DNA of 64,000 nucleotides, from the NCBI GenBank assembly GCA_021811085.1, contig JAJZPQ010000017.1:1-64000 (forward strand), read 5' to 3'. The notes beneath the pieces were generated by a model. It saw nothing but the letters and a program-made list of their open reading frames with translations. It was not told the origin of the DNA and made no database searches. Made by a program: the position numbers and the translations under genes. Position 1 is the first letter of the stretch; every line of letters begins with the position of its first letter. This document shows, piece after piece, positions 36,290 to 45,007 of this stretch. The DNA is from Pseudomonadota bacterium. GTDB taxonomy: Bacteria; Pseudomonadota; Gammaproteobacteria; Burkholderiales; SG8-39.

Positions 36290-37495
36290 ATGGAAGCATT
36301 TCGTTACGAGGCGCTGGACGCGGCCGGGCGCACAGTATCCGGAGTGGTGCAGGCCGATACCGCGCGCCAGGCGCGGGCGCAGCTGCGCGCCCAGGGCCTG
36401 CTGCCCTCGGTCGTCGATCTGGTGCGCGCGCGCGAACGCGCGCGCCAGCCGTGGGCGCGCGGCATTTCCTCGGACGAGCTGAGCCTAGTGACCAGGCAGA
36501 TGGCGACCCTGCTCGCGTCCGGCCTGACCATGGAGCAGTCCCTGAATGCGTTGATCGAGGAGGCGTCCGCGCCGATGACGCGCGAGGTGCTCGGGGGCGT
36601 GAAATCCGAAGTCACCGCCGGACTGTCGCTGGCGGGCGCGCTCGGCAGCTACGACCGGAGTTTCCCCGATTTCTACCGCGCTCTGGTTCACGGCGGCGAA
36701 GAATCGGGCGCCTTGCCTACGGTATTGCAGCATCTCGCCGACTATCTCGATGCGCGCCAGGCGATGAAGCAAAAGACCAGCCTCGCCTTGCTCTACCCGA
36801 TATTGGTCACGCTGGTCGCGGTGACCATTGTCACCGGCCTGCTGGTGTTCGTCGTGCCGCAGATCGTGCAGGTGTTTCAGCAGTCGCGCCAAAGCCTGCC
36901 GCTGCTCACGCGTTCGCTGATCGCGCTGTCGGACTTCCTGCGCGCGGCCTGGCCCTATCTCGCGGTCGTCGTGATCGGTGCCGCCGTGGGGCTGCGCTTG
37001 GCGCTGCGCCGCGACGCGTTCCGGCGCAGCTGGCACGCGCTGCTGCTGCGCACGCCTTGGCTGGGCGCGCTGATTCGCGGCGTCAACACTTCGCGCTTTG
37101 CGAGCACGCTCGCGATCCTGGTCGGCGGCGGCGTGCCGCTGCTTTCGGCGCTCGGTTCCGGCGCGCGCGTCATGACCAACATGGTCATGCGCGAGGCGAT
37201 CGAAGGCGCGATCGAGCGCGTGCGCGAAGGCGAGAGTCTGGCGCGCGCGCTGGGCGCGACGCAGGTATTTCCGCCGCTGATGGTGCATTTGGTGGCGAGC
37301 GGGGAGGTGAGCGGCAAACTGGAGCAGATGCTGCAGCGCGCGGCACAGCTCGAAACCCAGGCGCTGGAGCGGCGTCTGGCCGTGTTCCTGACCCTGCTCG
37401 AACCGGTGATGATCTTGGTCATGGGAGGCGTGGTGCTGCTGATCGTGCTCGCGATCCTGCTGCCCATCATAGAGATCAACCAGCTGGTGCATTGA
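36290..37495 (+). CDS. gspF: Type II secretion platform protein GspF
   Basis: A 401-residue inner-membrane core protein with two repeated cytoplasmic domains and three membrane helices (near residues 167-190, 218-240 and 370-392). The family motifs ATLLASGLTMEQSL, FYRALVHGGEESGALPTVLQHLADYL and VASGEVSGKLEQMLQRAA are clear. Starts 4 bp after gspE and ends the operon. Confidence 0.95.
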   Translation: MEAFRYEALDAAGRTVSGVVQADTARQARAQLRAQGLLPSVVDLVRARERARQPWARGISSDELSLVTRQMATLLASGLTMEQSLNALIEEASAPMTREVLGGVKSEVTAGLSLAGALGSYDRSFPDFYRALVHGGEESGALPTVLQHLADYLDARQAMKQKTSLALLYPILVTLVAVTIVTGLLVFVVPQIVQVFQQSRQSLPLLTRSLIALSDFLRAAWPYLAVVVIGAAVGLRLALRRDAFRRSWHALLLRTPWLGALIRGVNTSRFASTLAILVGGGVPLLSALGSGARVMTNMVMREAIEGAIERVREGESLARALGATQVFPPLMVHLVASGEVSGKLEQMLQRAAQLETQALERRLAVFLTLLEPVMILVMGGVVLLIVLAILLPIIEINQLVH

Positions 37496-37505
37496 GCGCG
37501 CAACG

Positions 37506-38321
37506 ATGTTGGGCAAATTCGCAATCGCATTAGCAGTCGCCGCAGTCATGGCGCTCGCGGGATGCCAGACCACGACTTCGGGCGGGGTGGTCGGCGGCGA
37601 GCGCAAGCAGCTGCTGCTGGTGTCGTCGCAGGAACTGGAGCGCATGGGGGCGCAAAGCTACGCCAAGCTGCTTGCGGATTCCGCCAAGAAGGGAACGCTC
37701 AATCGCGATGCCGCGCTGCTCGCGCGCGTGCGCACGGTGGCCGGCCACATCGAGCCGCAGACGGCGGTGTTTCGCCGCGATGCGCCCGGGTGGAAGTGGG
37801 AAGTGAACGTAATCAGCAGCCCGGAACTCAATGCGTTCTGCATGCCGGGCGGCAAGATCATGGTGTATTCGGGCCTGGTGCAGAAGCTCAACTTGAGCGA
37901 CGACGAGATCGCGGTCGTCATGGGGCACGAAATCACGCACGCGCTGCGCGAGCATTCGCGCGAGCAGGTATCGCAGGCGCTGGCCGCGCGCGCGGCCATC
38001 GATATCGGTGCGGCACTGCTGGGCCTGGGGCAGAATTCGGCCGACCTCGCCGGGACCGCCTATCAATCCCTGATCGCGACGCGCTTCAGCCGCGCCGACG
38101 AAAGCGAGGCCGACCGCATTGGCCTGGAACTCACGGCGCGCGCCGGCTATGATCCGCGCGCTGCGGTCACGCTGTGGCAGAAAATGATCAAAGCCAGCGG
38201 CGGCGGGGGCATGCCCGAGTTCTTGAGCGACCATCCGGCGGAATCGAACCGCGTGCAGCAGATCCAGGCGCTGCTGCCTCGCGTAATGCCGCTGTACGAG
38301 AGCGCGCGCCGCCAGCGCTAG
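37506..38321 (+). CDS. M48-family metalloprotease lipoprotein (LoiP/BepA-like)
   Basis: A 271-residue lipoprotein. The lipobox LAGC ends at Cys20. The zinc protease domain carries HEITH (residues 141-145) and the third ligand in ESEADRIG (Glu201). The C-terminus ends soon after FLSDHPAESNRVQQIQALLP, without the TPR domain of BepA, so it is closer to LoiP/YggG. It probably degrades misfolded envelope proteins. Starts 10 bp after gspF and may be read with it. It is convergent with the carboxylesterase gene, with one base between the stops. Confidence 0.9.
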   Translation: MLGKFAIALAVAAVMALAGCQTTTSGGVVGGERKQLLLVSSQELERMGAQSYAKLLADSAKKGTLNRDAALLARVRTVAGHIEPQTAVFRRDAPGWKWEVNVISSPELNAFCMPGGKIMVYSGLVQKLNLSDDEIAVVMGHEITHALREHSREQVSQALAARAAIDIGAALLGLGQNSADLAGTAYQSLIATRFSRADESEADRIGLELTARAGYDPRAAVTLWQKMIKASGGGGMPEFLSDHPAESNRVQQIQALLPRVMPLYESARRQR

Positions 38322-38322
38322 T

Positions 38323-38985
38323 TCAGGCGAGTACGCGCCGCAGCCAGGCGCCGATATCGGCGATTTCCTGCGGGCACAGCGCATGTTGCATCGGATATTC
38401 GTGCCATTCGACCGCATACGCCTGCTGCAGCAGCAGGTCGCGCGAAGCGCGGGCGCGCGCGCAGGCAATCATGGGATCGGCGCTGCCGTGGGCCATGAAT
38501 ATCGGCACCGCGCGATTGGCGGCATGCGCCTCGGCCGCCAACGTGTCGGCCAGCGGCACATAGGTCGAGAGCGCCATGATTCCAGCGAGGCGCTCGCCAT
38601 GGCGCAATCCGGTCTGCAGCGCGATCGCACCGCCCTGGGAAAAACCGGCGAGCACGATGCGTTGCGCGGCGATGCCGCGCGACTTCTCGCGCGCGAGCAA
38701 AGCTTCCACGCTTTGCTGCGAGGCGCGCACGCCTTGTTCGTCTTCGCGCCGGATGGCGGCGTCGCTGATGTCATACCAGGCGCGCATCACGTAGCCGCCG
38801 TTGATGCTCACCGGCATCATCGGGGCATGCGGAAAAACATAGCGCACCGCGACGGGCAACTCGATCTCGTCGGCGAGCGGCGCGAAGTCGCTGCCGTCGG
38901 CGCCGAGGCCGTGCATCCAGATGATGCTCGCCTGCGGGCCGGGCGCGGTCTCGATTTCTATGCTTTCCAGCGCCGGCGCACTCAA
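38323..38985 (-). CDS. Carboxylesterase/phospholipase-family alpha/beta hydrolase
   Basis: A 220-residue serine esterase. Seen: the oxyanion region WMHGLGADGSDF, nucleophile elbow GFSQGG, the acid in HGSADPM, and the catalytic His in MQHALCPQEI, all typical of the EstB/YpfH-type family. I start it at a TTG (38985) that overlaps the mog stop as TTGA, which gives the usual family length. It hydrolyses short-chain esters; the natural substrate is not known. Confidence 0.88.
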   Translation of the reverse strand: MSAPALESIEIETAPGPQASIIWMHGLGADGSDFAPLADEIELPVAVRYVFPHAPMMPVSINGGYVMRAWYDISDAAIRREDEQGVRASQQSVEALLAREKSRGIAAQRIVLAGFSQGGAIALQTGLRHGERLAGIMALSTYVPLADTLAAEAHAANRAVPIFMAHGSADPMIACARARASRDLLLQQAYAVEWHEYPMQHALCPQEIADIGAWLRRVLA

Positions 38986-39620
38986 GGCTGTTGACCCTGT
39001 TTCGGCCGGATCGCGGATTTCGGCCGAAACGCCTTGATCACGTCCTCGCGCGTTTCGATGTAGGGCCCGCCGATGAGGTCGATGCAGTAGGGCACGGCCG
39101 CGAATATGCCCGGCACGAGTTGCTTGCCCTCCTTGTCCTTCAATCCCTCCAGCGTTTCCCTGATTGATTTGGGCTGGCCGGGCAGATTGATGATGAGGCT
39201 GCCGCTCGCGGGAGCCGCGGTGCCGCGGCAGTAGCGGATGACCGCGACTTGGCGCGACAGGATCGCGGTCGGAACGAATTCCAGACTGATCCTGCGCATC
39301 TGCTCGCCGAATCCGGGCATGGGCTTGTCGGCCACCGCAAGCGTCGCCTCCGGTGTCACATCGCGCCAGGCGGGGCCGGTGCCCCCCGTAGTGAGCACCA
39401 GATGGCAGCCGGCCTGATCCACGAGTTCGATCAATGCTGCCTCGATTGCCGCGCGTTCGTCCGGGATCAGGCGCTTTTCCGTGCGCAAGGCCGGCGCCGC
39501 GATCGCGCGCGCAAGCCAGTCCTCGAGTGCCGGTATGCCTTCGTCCTTGTATACGCCGGCCGAGGCGCGGTCGCTGACCGAAACCAGGCCGATCAACAGT
39601 TCTTCGTGATCGTTTTGCAT
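38982..39620 (-). CDS. mog: Molybdopterin adenylyltransferase (Mog/MoaB-like)
   Basis: Activates molybdopterin by adenylation before molybdenum insertion. The 212-residue protein starts with LIGLVSVSDRASAGVYKDEGIPALEDWL, then has the TTGGTGPAWRDVTPEA signature, GFGEQMRRISLEFVPTAILSRQVA and LPGQPKSIRETL. The start at 39620 is the first Met of the conserved domain. It is coupled to the esterase downstream. No molybdoenzyme is in the window. Confidence 0.92.
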   Translation of the reverse strand: MQNDHEELLIGLVSVSDRASAGVYKDEGIPALEDWLARAIAAPALRTEKRLIPDERAAIEAALIELVDQAGCHLVLTTGGTGPAWRDVTPEATLAVADKPMPGFGEQMRRISLEFVPTAILSRQVAVIRYCRGTAAPASGSLIINLPGQPKSIRETLEGLKDKEGKQLVPGIFAAVPYCIDLIGGPYIETREDVIKAFRPKSAIRPKQGQQP

Positions 39621-39653
39621 GTTTGTTCTCTGGCTGGGGCGCTTTGTTAAAAC

Positions 39654-39678
39654 CCGTTGCAAAAGGATTTTGCAACGG
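39654..39678 (-). terminator. Hairpin after darP, upstream of mog
   Basis: Perfect 11-bp arms CCGTTGCAAAA / TTTTGCAACGG with a 3-base loop, followed on the minus strand by GGTTTTAAC. It can end the darP transcript. A second hairpin GAGGGG-N6-CCCCTC (39697-39714) lies closer to the darP stop. Because it also lies 34 bp before the mog start, a regulatory role is possible. Confidence 0.55.
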
Positions 39679-39728
39679 CCCAATATAGGGGAGTATGAGG
39701 GGATGTGGCCCCTCACATCAACAGATGC

Positions 39729-40229
39729 TTACGCGTCGGCAGCGGGCTCCTTGGTCAGGGTTTCACGCAGGATGCGGAACAGCTCGCGGTAGCTCTTGGG
39801 CGGCAGCGCGGCGCTTTGCTCGCGCCGCGCATTGCGGATCAACGTGCGCAGCTTCTGGCTATCGGCATCGGGGTGTTGGTCGAGGAAGCGCGCCAGCGCC
39901 GGGTCGCCGGCCAACAGCTCCTCGCGCCAGCGCTCGATCGCATGCAGCTGCGCGGTATGGGCGCGGCCCTGTCCCTTCCATTGCTCCAGGCGCTCGCGTA
40001 TCGGCGCGGCGTCCAGGTCGCGCATCAGGCGGCCGATGTATTGCATCTGCCGCCGCCGCGCCTCGTGCTTGGTCAGGCGCCGCGCTTCCATCACGGCATC
40101 GAGCAGTTCTTCGGGCAGCTGCATGCTGGCGAGCTGCTGCTCGTTCAGCTCGACCAGCTGCACGCCCAGGTCCTGCAGCGCGAGCATGTCTTTTTTCTTG
40201 CGCGTCTTGCTGGTGAGTTCGTCTTGCAT
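39729..40229 (-). CDS. darP: Ribosome biogenesis factor DarP (YjgA, DUF615)
   Basis: A 166-residue protein that assists late 50S subunit assembly. Seen: SKTRKKKDMLALQDLGVQLVELNEQQLASMQLPEELLDAVMEARRLTKHEARRRQMQYIGRLMRDLD, the highly conserved core, then a helical C-terminus. The start follows from the MQDELTSKTRKKK beginning. It is divergent from pmbA with 63 bp between them, a common arrangement in proteobacteria. Confidence 0.93.
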   Translation of the reverse strand: MQDELTSKTRKKKDMLALQDLGVQLVELNEQQLASMQLPEELLDAVMEARRLTKHEARRRQMQYIGRLMRDLDAAPIRERLEQWKGQGRAHTAQLHAIERWREELLAGDPALARFLDQHPDADSQKLRTLIRNARREQSAALPPKSYRELFRILRETLTKEPAADA

Positions 40230-40253
40230 GGCCACGGTAGGGGATGTTCGACC

Positions 40254-40262
40254 TGCTATGAT
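40254..40262 (+). promoter_or_regulatory. Extended -10 promoter of pmbA
   Basis: TGCTATGAT (40254-40262) is an extended -10 (TGn-TATGAT) about 30 bases before the pmbA ATG. There is no convincing -35 hexamer at the expected distance. Confidence 0.45.
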
Positions 40263-40292
40263 AACGACTTTTTCCGGCTGCACCCGATCCCA

Positions 40293-41633
40293 ATGGCCCA
40301 AACCCGCTTCACTTATCCCCTCGACACCCTCAGGCAAATCGCCCTGGATCTGCTCGGCCAGGCCGCGGCGCAGGGCGCCAGCGCCTGCGAAGCCGATGTG
40401 TCCGAAGGCTACGGCCAGACCGCCGTAGTGCGCAAGGGCGAGGTCGAGAACATCGAGTACAACCGCGACAAGAGCATAGGCGTCACCGCCTATCTGGGCC
40501 AGCGCAAGGGCTTTGCCAGCACCTCGGATTTCTCGCCCAAGGCGCTGGCCGACACCGTGGCGGCGGCGGTCAGCATCGCGCGCTTTACCGCGAGCGACGA
40601 CTGCGCCGGACTGGCCGAGCCCGAACTGATGGCGCGTGAAATCCACGACCTCGACCTGTTCCATCCCTGGGACCTGTCCATAGACGAGGCGATCGAGCGG
40701 GCGCGCGCCTGCGAGGCGGCGGCATTCGCGCTGGATGCGCGCGTCGTCAATTCCGAAGGGGCCGGCGTCTCGACGCAGCAGCACCAGTTCGTGGTGGCCA
40801 ACTCCAATGGCTTCGCCGCGGGTTATCCGACTACGCGTCATTACCTTTCGTGCGCGGTGATCGCGGCGCAGAACGGGGCGATGCAGCGCGACGACTGGTA
40901 TGCGGAGGCGCGCGACGCGCGCGACCTGCCTGCGGGCGAGGCGCTCGGGCGCTATGCCGGCGAGCGCGCGCTCGCGCGCCTGAACAGCCGCAAGCTGAAG
41001 ACGATGAAAGTGCCGGTGCTGTTCGAGGCGCCGATGGCCGGCGGCCTGCTGGCGAGTTTCGTCAGCGCGGTGAGCGGCGGCAGCCTGTATCGCAAGACTT
41101 CGTTCCTGCTCGACAGCCTGGGCCAGCAGATTTTCTCGCCGCTGGTACAGATCAGCGAGCAGCCGCACCTGAAGAAAGGGCTGGCCAGCGGCTACTTCGA
41201 CGACGACGGCGTCGCCACGCATCCGCGCGAGGTGGTGAAAGACGGCGTGCTGCAGGGCTATTTTCTCGGCACCTACTCGGCGCGCAAACTCGGGATGCGC
41301 AGCACCGGCAATGCCGGCGGCAATCACAACCTGATACTCAAAAGCGGCGATCTCGATCTGCCCGGGCTGCTGAAAAAAATGGGCCGCGGCCTGCTCGTCA
41401 CCGACCTGATGGGGCAGGGCGTCAATATGGTCACGGGCGACTATTCGCGCGGCGCGGCCGGCTACTGGGTGGAAGGCGGCGAAATCCGCTATCCGGTGGA
41501 GGAAATCACCATCGCCGGCAATCTGCGCGACATGTTCAAGGGCATCGCCGCAGTGGGCAAGGATGAACTTACGCGCGGCTCGCGCCGCTGCGGCTCCATC
41601 CTGATCGACAGCATGACTATCGCCGGCAACTGA
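40293..41633 (+). CDS. pmbA: Metalloprotease PmbA (TldE)
   Basis: Partner of the TldD protease; the TldD/E pair processes small peptides such as microcin precursors and the CcdA antitoxin. The 446-residue protein shows RKGEVENIEYNRDKSIGVTAYLGQRKGFAST, NSEGAGVSTQQHQFVVANSNGF, VLFEAPMAGGLLASFVSAVSGGSLYRKTSFL and the C-terminal GDYSRGAAGYWVEGGEIRYPVEEITIAGNLRDMFK. TldD is not in the window. The start at 40293 gives the usual family length. Confidence 0.95.
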   Translation: MAQTRFTYPLDTLRQIALDLLGQAAAQGASACEADVSEGYGQTAVVRKGEVENIEYNRDKSIGVTAYLGQRKGFASTSDFSPKALADTVAAAVSIARFTASDDCAGLAEPELMAREIHDLDLFHPWDLSIDEAIERARACEAAAFALDARVVNSEGAGVSTQQHQFVVANSNGFAAGYPTTRHYLSCAVIAAQNGAMQRDDWYAEARDARDLPAGEALGRYAGERALARLNSRKLKTMKVPVLFEAPMAGGLLASFVSAVSGGSLYRKTSFLLDSLGQQIFSPLVQISEQPHLKKGLASGYFDDDGVATHPREVVKDGVLQGYFLGTYSARKLGMRSTGNAGGNHNLILKSGDLDLPGLLKKMGRGLLVTDLMGQGVNMVTGDYSRGAAGYWVEGGEIRYPVEEITIAGNLRDMFKGIAAVGKDELTRGSRRCGSILIDSMTIAGN

Positions 41634-41651
41634 ATCGGGCCGTTCCAGTTT

Positions 41652-42326
41652 CTACTTGAATGCCGGTCCGTAGGCCCAGGCCACCAGCGAGCGGCGCACG
41701 CCGCTTTGCACCGGCGCCACGCGATGCGCGAGATAGGATGGAAACACGGTGGCGGCGCCGATTTCCCTAGCCGCGGCGGGGCTGGGCGCATTGATGAATT
41801 CGAGCGCGCCGCCGGAGTAGTCGCCGGCTTCGGACAACTGCACCGTCATGCTCAGCTTGCGCGCGCTGGTCTGGCCCGAGCCGAGGTCGATGTGCCAGTC
41901 GAAATGCTGCTCCGGCCCGTAGACCGTGTATTGCAGGGCTTCGACCAGGCCGGTCAGCTCGAGGCCGTAGTGGCGGTTGGCCTGGGCGAACAGCACGCCC
42001 AGCCGGTGATAGATCCAGTGCGCCGCCTCCCCCGGTTCGATCCAGACGATTTTGCTCACGCGATAAGTATCGGCGCCCAGTTCCACGCGGCCCGCGGCAC
42101 CGTTCTGGGCGTCGCCCAAGGCGATGATGGCACGGCATTCCGCCGGGCTAAAGGCCCCGGGGAGCAATTGCAGCGTGGGCAAGGCGTCGTTGAACGCGAG
42201 CGCGCGCTCGGCCTCGAACGGTCCGCCCGGAGGCGTCCAGTGCAGGGACAGCGCGCCCTTGGCGTCACTGGCTATGCTGTCCGGAAACAGATAGCTGAAT
42301 TTTTGTTGCGTGTTGTAGCTGCTCAT
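41652..42326 (-). CDS. 2-oxoglutarate/Fe(II)-dependent dioxygenase (PKHD-type)
   Basis: A 224-residue prolyl-4-hydroxylase-like oxygenase. The iron triad is visible as HID in FDWHIDLGSG and the distal His in SYLAHRVAPV, with the 2OG-binding Arg in GVRRSLVAWAYGP. A short N-terminal extension (about 45 residues) precedes the domain. It belongs to the PiuC/YbiX-like group, but the substrate is unknown. It is convergent with pmbA. Confidence 0.87.
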   Translation of the reverse strand: MSSYNTQQKFSYLFPDSIASDAKGALSLHWTPPGGPFEAERALAFNDALPTLQLLPGAFSPAECRAIIALGDAQNGAAGRVELGADTYRVSKIVWIEPGEAAHWIYHRLGVLFAQANRHYGLELTGLVEALQYTVYGPEQHFDWHIDLGSGQTSARKLSMTVQLSEAGDYSGGALEFINAPSPAAAREIGAATVFPSYLAHRVAPVQSGVRRSLVAWAYGPAFK

Positions 42327-42438
42327 GGTCGGCTGGCGTGGCAGGCGCCGATATTAGCACGTCGTTTTTGGACCGGGGATGGCCGCGGATATTGCCGGAT
42401 TCTGGGTAAATCCTTACCGATAACAGGGGGAAATCGCC

Positions 42439-42499
42439 TATAATCCCCCCGCCGCGGCAATGAAATCCGCAGGCAAGAGCGAGGCCCGAGTCCTCGCCT
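42439..42499 (+). promoter_or_regulatory. Promoter and leader hairpin of the TRAP operon
   Basis: A perfect -10 TATAAT (42439-42444) lies about 74 bp before the dctQ start, with no strong -35. The leader can fold: GCGAGG (42479-42484) pairs with CCTCGC (42492-42497), extended by AGGC/GCCT (42471-42474 / 42496-42499 as an alternative pairing). It sits just before the GGAGAGGGG ribosome site. Confidence 0.45.
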
Positions 42500-42517
42500 G
42501 ATTGGAGAGGGGATCCC

Positions 42518-43108
42518 GTGAAAATGCTTTTGAAGTTATCTGGTCTCATCGACGCGCTGAACGAGCGCGTCGGCCGCTTGAGTTATTGGCTGATACTGGT
42601 CATGGTATTGGTCAGCGCAGGCAATGCGAGCGTGCGCTATGCCTTCGACCGGAGTTCGAACGCCTGGCTCGAAATCCAGTGGTATCTGTTTTCAGCGGTG
42701 TTCCTGCTCGGCGCCGGTTACACGCTGCTGCACAATCAGCACGTGCGCATCGACGTCGTTACGTCGCACCTATCCAAGCGCGCGCGCGCCTGGATCGACG
42801 TTTTCGGGTCGCTGTTTTTCCTGCTGCCGATGGCGATTGCCATCATGTGGATGTCCTGGCCGGTATTCGTCCAGTCCTGGGACCTCAACGAATTGTCGTC
42901 CAGCGCCGGCGGCCTGATCGTCTGGCCGGCGCGCCTGATGGTTCCGGTCGGATTTTTCCTGCTGATCCTGCAGGGGTTTTCTGAATTGATCAAGCGCATC
43001 GCATTTCTGCTCGGCTTGATTCCCGACCCGTCTGAAAAGGATGAAGGTCCGAGCCTGGAAGAGCAGCTCGCAGAGGCTCTGCGCAAAGAGCGCGGGGAGG
43101 CGGCATGA
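42518..43108 (+). CDS. TRAP transporter small permease (DctQ-like)
   Basis: A 196-residue membrane protein with four helices (YWLILVMVLVSAGNASVRYAF, WYLFSAVFLLGAGYTLL, IDVFGSLFFLLPMAIAIMW, LMVPVGFFLLILQGFSELIK). The segment WLEIQWYLFSAVFLLGAGYTL and the HVRIDV that follows are typical DctQ features. I prefer GTG at 42518 because the strong ribosome site GGAGAGGGG lies 5 bases upstream; ATG at 42524 is possible. Overlaps dctM by ATGA. The charged C-terminal tail is longer than usual. Confidence 0.92.
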   Translation: MKMLLKLSGLIDALNERVGRLSYWLILVMVLVSAGNASVRYAFDRSSNAWLEIQWYLFSAVFLLGAGYTLLHNQHVRIDVVTSHLSKRARAWIDVFGSLFFLLPMAIAIMWMSWPVFVQSWDLNELSSSAGGLIVWPARLMVPVGFFLLILQGFSELIKRIAFLLGLIPDPSEKDEGPSLEEQLAEALRKERGEAA

Positions 43109-44901
43109 TCGAACTGCTGACGCACAATATGGCGCCGGTGATGTTCGGGGCGCTGGTGTTCTTTCTGCTGCTCGGCTATCCGGTCGCGTTTGCGCTGGCC
43201 GCCAACGGCGTGCTGTTCGGCCTCATCGGCATCGAACTGGGATTGCTGCATCCCGCGCTGTTCCAAGCGCTGCCTCAGCGCATTTGGGCGGTGATGTCCA
43301 ACGACACACTGCTGGCGGTGCCGTTCTTTACGTTCATGGGCCTTATCCTGGAGCGCAGCGGCATGGCCGAGGACCTGCTCGACACCATCGGCCAGCTATT
43401 CGGGCCCCTGCGCGGCGGTCTCGCTTTTGCGGTGATATTCGTCGGCGCGCTGCTCGCCGCGACCACCGGTGTGGTGGCGGCTTCGGTGATTTCGATGGGC
43501 CTGATTTCCCTGCCTATCATGCTGCGTTACGGTTACGACCGGCGCTTCGCTACCGGCGTGATCGCCGCTTCGGGCACGCTGGCGCAAATTATTCCGCCCT
43601 CGCTGGTGCTGATCGTATTGGCCGACCAGCTGGGCAAATCCGTGGGCGATATGTATGCCGGCGCCTTCATTCCCGGCCTTGGATTAGCGGGCCTTTATGC
43701 CCTCTACGCCGTCGGTGTCACATTGGCGAAACCTTCGTGGGCGCCGGCCTTGCCACTGGAAGCGCGCACTTTCCGCGAACCCAACGGCAGCAGCGGCATC
43801 GCCTCGCTCATGGTCCTCGTGGTCATCGCAGTGGCCGTTTCCGTCGCGTTCTCAAAATGGCACTATCCGCCGGATGCGCCTCTGGACGAATTGCTGGTGG
43901 TCTCGACCGCGGTCGGAGTCAGCGTTGCTTTCTTCGCCGCCGTGGTCAACCAAGCGCTAAAGCTGGGTCTGCTGTCCAAGATCGCAATGCGCGTGACCTT
44001 CGTGCTGATCCCGCCGCTGGGGCTGATCTTCCTTGTGCTGGGTACAATATTCCTCGGCGTCGCGACGCCGACCGAGGGCGGTGCGATGGGCGCCACCGGC
44101 GCGCTCGCCATGGCGCTCGCGCGGCGCAAGCTGTCGTTCCCGCTGCTGCGCCAGGCGATGGATGCGACGGCGAAGCTGTCCTGCTTCGTGGTGTTCATCC
44201 TGGTCGGCTCGCGCGTATTCAGCCTGACCTTTTACGGCGTCGACGGCCATATCTGGGTCGAGCATCTGCTGCTGAATCTGCCCGGCGGGCAGCTCGGCTT
44301 CCTGATCGTGGTCAACTTGCTGGTATTCGTGCTCGCATTTTTCCTCGACTTTTTCGAGCTCGCGTTTATCGTCATCCCCCTGCTCGGGCCGGTGGCGGAG
44401 AAACTCGGCATCGACCTGATCTGGTTCGGCGTGCTGCTGGGAGTCAATATGCAGACTTCGTTCATGCACCCGCCGTTTGGCTTCGCGCTGTTTTATTTGC
44501 GCAGCGTCGCGCCGAACAAGGATTACGTCGACCGGGTCAGCGGCAAGCGCACTGCCGGTGTGACCACCACCCAGATCTACTGGGGCGCGGTGCCCTTCGT
44601 GCTGATCCAGGTAATTATGGTAGGACTAATAATCGCAATACCGCAAATCGTCAGCGGTGGTCTGACGAAAAAGGCGGCTGTGAACATCGACAAGATGCAA
44701 ATCGAGGTGCCCGAAGCGGCAGTGGGAGCCGGCGCCAAGACCGAGGACGATATGGAAAACGCGCTGGAACGCGAACTCGGCAACGACAGCGCTGACGAGC
44801 CGCCTGCCGATGCGCAAGATGCGGCGCCTGGGGCCGACAAAAAGCCGGACGCTGCGGCCGGGGATACTTCCGCAAAGCCGCCTGCAGGAAAGAAGAAATA
44901 G
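43105..44901 (+). CDS. TRAP transporter large permease (DctM-like), extended
   Basis: Main membrane channel of a TRAP transporter, Na+ or H+ coupled solute uptake. At 598 residues it is much longer than the usual 430. Two parts explain this: an insertion of about 75 residues (about 235-310) with two extra hydrophobic segments between LAKPSWAPALPLEAR and FVLIPPLGLIFLVLG, and a charged Ala/Asp/Lys tail (about 530-598). The conserved TPTEGGAMGATGALAMAL and MHPPFGFALFYLRSVAP motifs are present. Long forms are known in the mannitol/chloroaromatic-type subgroup. The substrate is unknown. Confidence 0.92.
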   Translation: MIELLTHNMAPVMFGALVFFLLLGYPVAFALAANGVLFGLIGIELGLLHPALFQALPQRIWAVMSNDTLLAVPFFTFMGLILERSGMAEDLLDTIGQLFGPLRGGLAFAVIFVGALLAATTGVVAASVISMGLISLPIMLRYGYDRRFATGVIAASGTLAQIIPPSLVLIVLADQLGKSVGDMYAGAFIPGLGLAGLYALYAVGVTLAKPSWAPALPLEARTFREPNGSSGIASLMVLVVIAVAVSVAFSKWHYPPDAPLDELLVVSTAVGVSVAFFAAVVNQALKLGLLSKIAMRVTFVLIPPLGLIFLVLGTIFLGVATPTEGGAMGATGALAMALARRKLSFPLLRQAMDATAKLSCFVVFILVGSRVFSLTFYGVDGHIWVEHLLLNLPGGQLGFLIVVNLLVFVLAFFLDFFELAFIVIPLLGPVAEKLGIDLIWFGVLLGVNMQTSFMHPPFGFALFYLRSVAPNKDYVDRVSGKRTAGVTTTQIYWGAVPFVLIQVIMVGLIIAIPQIVSGGLTKKAAVNIDKMQIEVPEAAVGAGAKTEDDMENALERELGNDSADEPPADAQDAAPGADKKPDAAAGDTSAKPPAGKKK

Positions 44902-44928
44902 CGCTACTGCCGGCTTGAGACGTTAAGC

Positions 44929-44968
44929 AGGCCAAAAAAACCCCGCGCAAGCGGGGTTTTTTTGGCCT
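44929..44968. terminator. Very strong bidirectional terminator
   Basis: An uninterrupted 18-bp stem: AGGCCAAAAAAACCCCGC (44929-44946), GCAA tetraloop (GNRA type), then its exact complement with seven T (44951-44968). It separates the convergent TRAP permease and TRAP binding-protein genes. A second hairpin follows at 44972-45002 (GCGAGCG ... CGCTCGC with GCCCC/GGGGC inside). Confidence 0.9.
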
Positions 44969-45007
44969 GTCGCGAGCGCCGCCCCGACGGGGCTTCGCTC
45001 GCCGAGC

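Noticed and set aside
38323..39675. A 450-codon frame ending with the carboxylesterase
   Set aside because: Only the last 220 codons match the esterase family; the upstream part is a shadow of mog.
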